Shown: piece by piece, positions 13,832-19,060 of the stretch | Position numbering within the stretch: the first letter of the stretch is position 1 | Layout: each line of letters begins with the position of its first letter | NCBI GenBank assembly: GCA_900541045.1 | Contig: UQID01000031.1 | Location: 1-19,060 of the forward strand | From: an uncultured Collinsella sp. | GTDB taxonomy: Bacteria; Actinomycetota; Coriobacteriia; Coriobacteriales; Coriobacteriaceae | Length of the DNA stretch: 19,060 nt | Direction of reading: 5' to 3' | Program-made: the position numbers and the translations under genes | The notes under the pieces: model-generated | Seen by the model: the letters and a program-made list of their open reading frames with translations, nothing else | The model's database searches: none | What the model was told of the DNA's origin: nothing

Positions 13832-15313
13832 ATGCGCCAGGGTTTCGACAACGCGAAGTATATCGAGCTGCAGGCCGCTCATATTAAAGAGCGTATCTCG
13901 CAGTTTGGCGGCAAGCTGTATTTGGAGTTTGGCGGCAAGCTGTTTGACGACTATCACGCGAGCCGCGTGCTGCCGGGTTTTGAGCCGGACAGCAAGTTTC
14001 GCATGCTCAAGAGCATAGCCGACGACGTCGAGGTCATCATCGCCATTAACGCGAACCACATCGAGAAGAACAAGGCTCGCGGTGACCTGGGTATTACCTA
14101 TGACGAGGACGTTTTGCGCCTGGTCGACCTGTTCCGCGGCAACGGTTTTGCTGTCGCGGCCGTGGTTATCACCCAGTACGCCGGCCAGCCCGCCGCCGAT
14201 GTGTTCCGCAATCGCCTGAACGCGCTCGGCATTCCCGCCAAGTTGCACTATCCCATCGAGGGCTATCCGCACGACGTCGACCTGATCGTGTCCGACGACG
14301 GCTACGGCAAGAACGAGTTTGTCGAGACCACCCGTCCGCTCGTCGTGGTCACCGCTCCCGGCCCCGGCTCGGGTAAGCTCGCCACCTGCCTGTCGCAACT
14401 CTATCACGAGCACAAGCACGGCACCGCCGCCGGCTATGCCAAGTTCGAGACTTTCCCGGTCTGGAATCTGCCCCTCACGCATCCGGTCAACATCGCCTAT
14501 GAGGCCGCCACGGCCGACCTTGACGATGCCAATATCATCGACTCCTTCCACTTGGAGGCCTATAACAAGACTACGGTCAACTACAACCGCGACGTCGAGG
14601 CCTTCCCGGTGGTCCGTGCCCTGATGGAAAAGATCCTGGGCAAGAGCCCCTACCAGAGCCCCACGGACATGGGCGTCAATATGGTCGGCTTTGCCATCAC
14701 CGATGACGATGCCTGCCGCGACGCTTCCAAGATGGAGATTGTCCGCCGCTACTTTACCGCGGTCGAAAATGTGCGCCGTACCGGCGTGGGCGATGAGCAA
14801 GTCGACCGTCTCAAGATTATTATGAAGAAGGCCGGTATCGACAAGAACTACTCGCCGGCACGCTCGGCCGCCCTTACCAGGGAGCAGCTGACGGGTGGCC
14901 CCGTAGGCGCCATGGTCATGCCCGACGGCTCCGTGGTGACCGGCAAGACTTCCACGCGCCTGGGCGCCGCGAGCTCGCTCATCATGAATGCACTTAAGCA
15001 TGTCTCGGGCGTTGACCTTGAGCTCGAGGTCATTAGCGATGAGGCGATCGAGCCTATCAGCAAGCTCAAGACACATTTCTTGGGTAGCAAGAACCCACGC
15101 CTGCACACCGACGAGACGCTTATGGCGCTCTCGATTACCTCGGCAACGAGCGAGACGGCGGCCCGCGTCCTTTCGGGCCTGGAGCAGCTGCGCGGCTGCG
15201 ATGCCTTCTTTAGCGTGATCATCTCGCCGACGGACGAGACGGTGTTGCGCAAGCTGGGCATCAACGTGTGCTGCGAGCCCAAGTTCGAGCGCCGTGGTTT
15301 CTTCCACCGCTAA
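13832..15313 (+). CDS. DUF1846 (UPF0371) family protein
   Basis: 493 residues, matching the length of the conserved DUF1846 family. N-terminus is MRQGFDNAKYIELQAAHIKERI; the middle carries a glycine-rich phosphate-loop-like segment VVTAPGPGSGKLATCLSQLY (about 172-191), followed by a conserved zone with KFETFPVWNLPLTHPVN and MGVNMVGFAI. The family has a solved structure but, as far as I know, no established function; a nucleotide-binding role is suggested by the loop and is inference. The ATG at 13832 follows GGGAG with suitable spacing; an upstream TTG at 13808 is in the same frame but has no such site. It has its own -10 element and terminator, so it is probably transcribed alone. Confidence 0.85.
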   Translation: MRQGFDNAKYIELQAAHIKERISQFGGKLYLEFGGKLFDDYHASRVLPGFEPDSKFRMLKSIADDVEVIIAINANHIEKNKARGDLGITYDEDVLRLVDLFRGNGFAVAAVVITQYAGQPAADVFRNRLNALGIPAKLHYPIEGYPHDVDLIVSDDGYGKNEFVETTRPLVVVTAPGPGSGKLATCLSQLYHEHKHGTAAGYAKFETFPVWNLPLTHPVNIAYEAATADLDDANIIDSFHLEAYNKTTVNYNRDVEAFPVVRALMEKILGKSPYQSPTDMGVNMVGFAITDDDACRDASKMEIVRRYFTAVENVRRTGVGDEQVDRLKIIMKKAGIDKNYSPARSAALTREQLTGGPVGAMVMPDGSVVTGKTSTRLGAASSLIMNALKHVSGVDLELEVISDEAIEPISKLKTHFLGSKNPRLHTDETLMALSITSATSETAARVLSGLEQLRGCDAFFSVIISPTDETVLRKLGINVCCEPKFERRGFFHR

Positions 15314-15332
15314 GCCTGGATAAATTGGTCTG

Positions 15333-15370
15333 AAAGGGGCACATCGGGTATGCATTCGGTGTGCCCCTTT
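15333..15370 (+). terminator. Terminator after DUF1846 gene
   Basis: Perfect 11-bp arms AAAGGGGCACA (15333-15343) and TGTGCCCCTTT (15360-15370), loop of 16 bases, then TATC. The A/T ends of the stem would work in both directions. Confidence 0.75.
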
Positions 15371-15437
15371 TATCAACAAAGCTACCGTTTAACCTAAAAA
15401 TAGCCCGCTTACCTGCCTATAAGCGATTTGGGCGGTA

Positions 15438-15443
15438 TACAAT
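15438..15443 (+). promoter_or_regulatory. Candidate -10 of the winged-helix gene
   Basis: TACAAT at 15438-15443, in a context GGTATACAATAACC. A -35 is not clear. It is 120 bases before the chosen start codon, so the transcript would have a long leader. Confidence 0.3.
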
Positions 15444-15562
15444 AACCCTAATTGTTTCATCCTTTTGCGGGGATGCCGCATGATGGATGTTGCCGGCCAT
15501 CATGGGGTGTGCCGGTCGCGCACGGTGCAAGTGATGCCCGTGCTCGGTTTGAGGAGGCTGCC

Positions 15563-15901
15563 ATGGCTGGCAAGGGTCGTGCGAGTGTCAACGATATGAA
15601 GCGTGTCGAGGTGCAGGTGCTGATGGAGATCGCACAGCTGTCCGAAGACAACGGCGGGTTTTATGGCTTTTCGCGCAAGACGCTTGCCGAGCGTGTGGGG
15701 GTGTCTCCGTATCGCGCCCGCGCGGCAATTGAGCGCTTGGAATCCGAAGACATCATTGAGGTCGTCTCGCGCTACAGCGACGACGGCGGCCAGCTCGCAA
15801 ATGGTATTTGTCTCACGGAGCGTGGCGAATGGTATCTAGAGGGCATCCGTGCCGGTATGCTCGTGAAGGACTTGATCGAGGATGAAGCCGCCGATCGATA
15901 A
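15563..15901 (+). CDS. Small winged-helix DNA-binding protein
   Basis: 112 residues. Residues about 15-85 fit a winged helix-turn-helix: helix VEVQVLMEIAQLSE, then FSRKTLAERVGVSPYRARAAIERLESEDIIEV as the turn and recognition helix, and a beta-wing with SRYSDDGGQLANGICLTERG. The LTERGEWYLEG end is common in MarR/PadR-like and replication-linked wHTH proteins, but I cannot place it in a named family. I chose the ATG at 15563 because GAGGAGG (15551-15557) stands just before it; the frame stays open upstream to 15452 but lacks such a site. Its own terminator separates it from pyrG, so its target is not obvious from position. Confidence 0.75.
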   Translation: MAGKGRASVNDMKRVEVQVLMEIAQLSEDNGGFYGFSRKTLAERVGVSPYRARAAIERLESEDIIEVVSRYSDDGGQLANGICLTERGEWYLEGIRAGMLVKDLIEDEAADR

Positions 15902-15925
15902 CAGCGCACATTCATAGTGGAAACG

Positions 15926-15958
15926 ACGCCGCCTGGGCAACCGGGCGGCGTTTTGTTT
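15926..15958 (+). terminator. Terminator after the winged-helix gene
   Basis: Arms ACGCCGCC (15926-15933) and GGCGGCGT (15944-15951) with a 10-base loop, followed by TTTTGTTT (15951-15958). A textbook rho-independent terminator. Confidence 0.85.
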
Positions 15959-16018
15959 CGAGATGGAGAAATGCGATTGCGCGTAAGAAAAATTGTGTGC
16001 GGCGCGCGTCGCGAGTAT

Positions 16019-16061
16019 TACAATGAAGACCCGTAAGATGTGTATGGACAACTTCTACGGG
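16019..16061 (+). promoter_or_regulatory. Candidate pyrG -10 and leader hairpin
   Basis: TACAAT at 16019-16024 with TTGTGT at 15993-15998 (20-base spacer, long). In the presumed short leader, CCCGTA (16030-16035) can pair with TACGGG (16056-16061). No U-tract follows, so this is not a terminator of the kind that controls pyrG in Bacillus; it may affect translation start. Confidence 0.3.
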
Positions 16062-16079
16062 AAGCGCAGGTAACTCAAT

Positions 16080-17741
16080 ATGACCAAGCATGTGTTCGTG
16101 ACCGGCGGCGTGGTTTCGTCTCTGGGCAAGGGTATTACCGCGGCCTCGCTGGGCCGTCTGCTCAAGTCGCGCGGCTACAAGGTAACGATGCAAAAGGCCG
16201 ACCCGTATCTGAACGTCGACCCCGGTACCATGAGCCCGTTCCAGCATGGCGAGGTCTTTGTGACCGAGGACGGCTACGAGTCCGATCTGGACCTGGGCCA
16301 CTACGAGCGCTTTATTGACGAGAACCTGACCCGCGATTCCAACTTTACGACTGGTGCCATCTATAAGAGTTTGATCGCCCGCGAACGTCGCGGTGACTTT
16401 TTGGGCGGCACCGTACAGGTGATTCCGCACGTCACGAACGCCATTAAGGAAAAGTTCCGTCGTATTGAGGAGCAGACCGGCTCCGACGTGGTCATCACTG
16501 AGCTGGGCGGCACCATCGGCGACATTGAGTCGCAGCCGTTTGTCGAGGCCATTCGCCAGTATCGCAAGGAGGCCGGTCCCGAGAACGTCTGCTACATCCA
16601 CGTGTCGCTCGTTCCCTATATCGCCGCCGCCCACGAGGTCAAGACCAAGCCGACGCAGCACTCCGTTAAGGAGCTCCGCAGCTTTGGTATCCAGCCCGAT
16701 ATTATCGTTCTGCGCTCCGACCACCATATCGACGATGCCATCCGCGGCAAGATCGCAAGCTTCTGCGACGTCGACACCGACTGCGTCTTTACCAACGAGG
16801 ACTGCGCGAGCATCTACGATGTTCCGCAGCTGCTCGCCGAGCAGGACTTTGACCTGCGCATTTGCGAGCGTCTGGGTCTGGACCCGCGTGAGCGCGACAT
16901 GAGTCAGTGGAACGAGTTCCTGCGCAAGCAGAACCATGCCAACCAGCACGCCGACAAGGTGAAGATCGCCGTCGTGGGCAAGTATACGCAGCTGCCCGAT
17001 GCCTACCTGTCGGTTATCGAGGCCCTGCACCACGCGGGTGTGTTCTACGATCGCCACGTTGACGTGCAGCTGGTCGATGGCGAGAGCCTCGACGAGCAGA
17101 ATGTCTCCGAGGTCCTGGGCGATGCCTCGGGCATCTTGGTCCCTGGCGGCTTTGGCAAGCGCGCCCTGGAGGGCAAGATCCTCGCGGCCGAGTTCGCCCG
17201 CGAGCACAAGATTCCGTATCTGGGCATTTGCCTGGGTATGCAGGTTGCCGTGTGCGAGTTCGCCCGCAACGTGGTCGGCCTGGCCGGTGCCAGCTCTTCC
17301 GAGTTCGATCCGGATGGCCCGTATAGTGTCATCGACCTGATGAGCTCGCAGGAGGACGTGACCGAGAAGGGGGGCACCATGCGTCTGGGTGCCTATCCGT
17401 GCAAGCTTGCCGCCGATACCCTCGCGCGCGAGGCCTATGGCGAGGAGCTCGTCTACGAGCGTCACCGTCACCGTTTTGAGTTCAACAACGCCTTCCGTGA
17501 CCAGCTCGAGGACGCCGGTCTGGTTATCTCGGGTCTTTCGCCCGACGAGCGTCTGGTCGAGATGGTCGAGCTGCCGCGCGACGTACATCCGTGGTATGTG
17601 GCCACCCAGGCTCATCCCGAGTTCAAGAGCCGCCCGACCAACCCGCAGCCGCTGTTCCGCGAGTTCGTACGCGCCTCGATCGGCCAGCATGAGGGCGTCG
17701 ATCGCTTGCAGGTGACGCCCAAGAACCTCGCTACGGACTAA
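16080..17741 (+). CDS. pyrG: CTP synthase
   Basis: Makes CTP from UTP, ATP and glutamine; last step of pyrimidine nucleotide synthesis, cytoplasmic. 553 residues with both domains: synthetase domain (1 to about 285) beginning MTKHVFVTGGVVSSLGKGIT, with the P-loop SLGKGIT at 14-20, KADPYLNVDPGTMSPFQHGE and ELGGTIGDIE; and a class I glutamine amidotransferase domain (about 295-540) with the oxyanion strand ILVPGGFGKR, nucleophile C384 in LGICLGMQ, and H512 and E514 in AHPEFKSRP. The ATG at 16080 is preceded by a modest AGG site. xerD begins two bases after the stop, so the two are very likely co-transcribed and translationally coupled. Confidence 0.98.
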   Translation: MTKHVFVTGGVVSSLGKGITAASLGRLLKSRGYKVTMQKADPYLNVDPGTMSPFQHGEVFVTEDGYESDLDLGHYERFIDENLTRDSNFTTGAIYKSLIARERRGDFLGGTVQVIPHVTNAIKEKFRRIEEQTGSDVVITELGGTIGDIESQPFVEAIRQYRKEAGPENVCYIHVSLVPYIAAAHEVKTKPTQHSVKELRSFGIQPDIIVLRSDHHIDDAIRGKIASFCDVDTDCVFTNEDCASIYDVPQLLAEQDFDLRICERLGLDPRERDMSQWNEFLRKQNHANQHADKVKIAVVGKYTQLPDAYLSVIEALHHAGVFYDRHVDVQLVDGESLDEQNVSEVLGDASGILVPGGFGKRALEGKILAAEFAREHKIPYLGICLGMQVAVCEFARNVVGLAGASSSEFDPDGPYSVIDLMSSQEDVTEKGGTMRLGAYPCKLAADTLAREAYGEELVYERHRHRFEFNNAFRDQLEDAGLVISGLSPDERLVEMVELPRDVHPWYVATQAHPEFKSRPTNPQPLFREFVRASIGQHEGVDRLQVTPKNLATD

Positions 17742-17743
17742 GG

Positions 17744-18685
17744 GTGCCGGCGAATAAGGAACATACCGAAGCTACTCCCTCGTCGCTCGCCGTGGCGGCG
17801 GGGGAGTATCTCGATTACCTCGCGGTCGAGCGGGGCTTGGCGCGCAACACGATTGCGGCCTATCGTCGTGACCTGACGACGTACTGCGCCTATCTGGAGC
17901 GGGCTGACATTGCGTCTTTTGAAGATGTGAGCCGTCAGGTCGTGGAGGGCTTTGTTGCCGATCGCCGCGACGGAGGCTATTCCGATGCCTCGGTGGAGCG
18001 CGCGCTTGCTGCCGTGAAGGGCCTGCATGCCTTTTTGGTGCGCGATGGGGCCGTGGCCCAAAACCCGACGGCGGCGTTGCGCCTGCCCAAAAAGGCAGAT
18101 CGCCTGCCGGAATACCTTTCGGTGGAGGACGTCTCGGCACTGCTCGATCAAGACTTTCCCGAGGGCGAGATGGGACTGCGCGATCACGCCATCTTGGAAG
18201 TGCTTTACGGTTGCGGCTTGCGCGTGAGTGAGCTGGTTGGGCTCGATGTGGGCGATATCCATATCGATGACGGGTTTGTCCTGGTGCGCGGTAAGGGCTC
18301 CAAGGAGCGTCTGGCCCCGTTGGTGGGAAGCGCGGCGCGTGCCCTGACACGCTATCTAGGTGACGGGCGCACTCTCCTGGCCGCCCATGCTCACGGGACG
18401 GAGACCTCGGCGGTCTTTTTAAATAAGAACGGACGTCGCCTGTCGCGCCAGGCTGTGCATGCGATATGCGAGCGGTATGGGCGCCAGGTGGGGCTGGTGG
18501 GGCTCCATCCCCATACCTTGCGCCACTCCTTTGCCACCCATATGCTCGCGGGCGGTGCCGACCTGCGTGTGCTGCAGGAGATTTTGGGCCATGCCGATAT
18601 TTCGACCACGCAGGTCTACACGCATGTCGACCGCACGCAACTGACCGAGGTCTATCTGGCGGCGCATCCGCTGGCACATCGCTAG
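17744..18685 (+). CDS. xerD: Tyrosine recombinase, XerD type
   Basis: Site-specific recombinase that resolves chromosome dimers at dif. 313 residues: N-terminal SAM-like core-binding domain (about 15-100; YLDYLAVERGLARNTIAAYRRDL) and catalytic domain (about 120-313). The catalytic set is complete: R160 in GCGLRVSEL, K184 in GKGSKER, H257 and R260 in HPHTLRHSFATHML, H283 in LGHADISTTQ, and Y292 in VYTHV. The start is a GTG at 17744, two bases after the pyrG stop, with no separate ribosome binding site, which suggests coupling. pyrG close to xerD is a common actinobacterial arrangement, and it is one reason for calling XerD over XerC; the pair cannot be fully separated by eye. Confidence 0.93.
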   Translation: MPANKEHTEATPSSLAVAAGEYLDYLAVERGLARNTIAAYRRDLTTYCAYLERADIASFEDVSRQVVEGFVADRRDGGYSDASVERALAAVKGLHAFLVRDGAVAQNPTAALRLPKKADRLPEYLSVEDVSALLDQDFPEGEMGLRDHAILEVLYGCGLRVSELVGLDVGDIHIDDGFVLVRGKGSKERLAPLVGSAARALTRYLGDGRTLLAAHAHGTETSAVFLNKNGRRLSRQAVHAICERYGRQVGLVGLHPHTLRHSFATHMLAGGADLRVLQEILGHADISTTQVYTHVDRTQLTEVYLAAHPLAHR

Positions 18686-18720
18686 CACCTCGCTGACCTG
18701 CATATTTATAATTATTAAAG

Positions 18721-18788
18721 GGGACGGGCCCCAGATTGCCGAGACGCACTTTTGCGTGCATGGGCAATCTGGGGCCCGTCCCATTTTT
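18721..18788 (+). terminator. Strong terminator after xerD
   Basis: Perfect 20-bp arms, 18721-18740 and 18763-18782, with a further inner stem ACGCA-CTTT-TGCGT (18744-18757) inside the loop, followed by ATTTTT (18783-18788). The upstream AT-rich ATTATTAAAG makes it possible that it also works from the other side. It ends the pyrG-xerD transcript. Confidence 0.9.
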
Positions 18789-19031
18789 CGCCAGACACCG
18801 ACGCGGTGGTGGGCCGTGTGTACCGTGGGTGGGGGAGTTTGGGGGCGATGTGAACGGCGTGTAAAGGGACGTAAAAATCGCCTCAAGGTCAACTTGAAGG
18901 TTGAGGTTCGCGGGCGTGGTTCTATAGGTGGCATCCCGCCTTTGCTGCAAACACAACATATTGTGTTTTCGAACATATGCTCGGGGGTGTTTTACAACAT
19001 ATTGAGGGTGGAGCGGTGGGGTGGGGTGGGG
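18789..19031 (+). promoter_or_regulatory. Probable promoter/operator region of a gene cut off by the contig end
   Basis: No gene is supported here. Visible elements are two G-run clusters (18811-18845 and 19006-19031), a dyad CCTCAAGGTCAACTTGAAGG (18881-18900), a 7-bp inverted repeat AACACAA-CATA-TTGTGTT (18950-18967), an SOS-box-like CGAACATATGCTCG (18970-18983), and an imperfect tandem repeat with 24-bp period, GTGTTTT..AACATAT at 18963-18978 and 18987-19002. Such clustering of palindromes fits a regulated promoter. Confidence 0.45.
18970..18983. promoter_or_regulatory. Candidate LexA (SOS) box
   Basis: CGAACATATGCTCG matches the Gram-positive/actinobacterial LexA consensus CGAAC-N4-GTTCG at all but one position (GCTCG for GTTCG), including the ATAT centre seen in Bacillus sites. 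Downstream gene is outside the window. A chance match cannot be excluded. Confidence 0.45.
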
Positions 19032-19060
19032 CTGTCTCTTATACACATCTGACGCTGCCG
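19032..19060. other. Nextera transposase adapter sequence (artefact)
   Basis: CTGTCTCTTATACACATCT (19032-19050) is the 19-bp Tn5 mosaic end, and GACGCTGCCG (19051-19060) is the start of the Nextera read-2 adapter. This is untrimmed library adapter at a contig end, not genomic DNA. Confidence 0.97.

Noticed and set aside
13796..15379. 527-codon minus-strand frame opposite the DUF1846 gene, and the similar one opposite pyrG (15912-17690)
   Set aside because: Both are mirrors of confident genes, with typical shadow composition, and they cross terminators.
17772..19046. Long minus-strand frame opposite xerD starting MYKRQ
   Set aside because: Its first residues are the translation of the Nextera adapter, and the rest is antisense to xerD and rich in Pro/Arg.
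18756..19052. 98-codon plus-strand frame at the contig end, ending SLIHI
   Set aside because: It runs through the terminator, G-runs and palindromes and ends inside the adapter; no ribosome binding site.

Overview
The window looks like a contig end from a gut Coriobacteriia, most likely Collinsella or a close relative. This rests on high GC with ordinary rod-type housekeeping genes, an arginine deiminase cluster with a YfcC-type permease, and a pyrG-xerD pair as in other Actinobacteriota. The genus is an inference from gene style, not from a search. The last 29 bases (19032-19060) are Illumina Nextera adapter, so the true genomic sequence stops at about 19031.

Layout. 3-1666 (+): an AT-richer gene for a secreted or membrane-anchored repeat protein with a C-terminal zinc ribbon, interrupted by a frameshift near 800. 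1870-3183 (-): rlmD-type 23S rRNA uracil methyltransferase. 3285-5693 (-): polyphosphate kinase with an unusual Pro/Ala/Glu-rich tail. 6245-13301 (+): arginine deiminase region in the order arcA, class I/II aminotransferase, arcA, ornithine carbamoyltransferase, YfcC-family permease. 13832-15313 (+): DUF1846 protein. 15563-15901 (+): small winged-helix protein. 16080-17741 (+): CTP synthase. 17744-18685 (+): XerD-type recombinase. The stretch to the contig end holds a strong terminator and an SOS-box-like site, probably the promoter zone of a gene that is cut off.

The arginine region is the core of interest. Arginine enters (probably by the permease in exchange for ornithine), is deiminated by ArcA to citrulline and ammonia, and citrulline is split by ornithine carbamoyltransferase to ornithine and carbamoyl phosphate. 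The carbamate kinase that would yield ATP is not in this window. The two arcA copies appear identical over 1,267 bp (6221-7487 and 9309-10575), yet their promoters and 3' flanks have diverged. That pattern points to gene conversion or very strong concerted evolution, and the copies form a direct repeat that could delete or amplify the 3,088-bp unit carrying the aminotransferase. Both arcA promoters carry a pair of CCGTTC boxes exactly 21 bp apart just upstream of the -35 region, plus inverted copies of the same motif 250-330 bp further upstream. This looks like a shared, undescribed operator for a regulator acting on both copies.

Other non-coding structure worth noting: a highly structured 13302-13725 intergenic region (several long perfect or near-perfect inverted repeats), strong hairpin terminators after most genes, and G-rich tracts beside the contig break.
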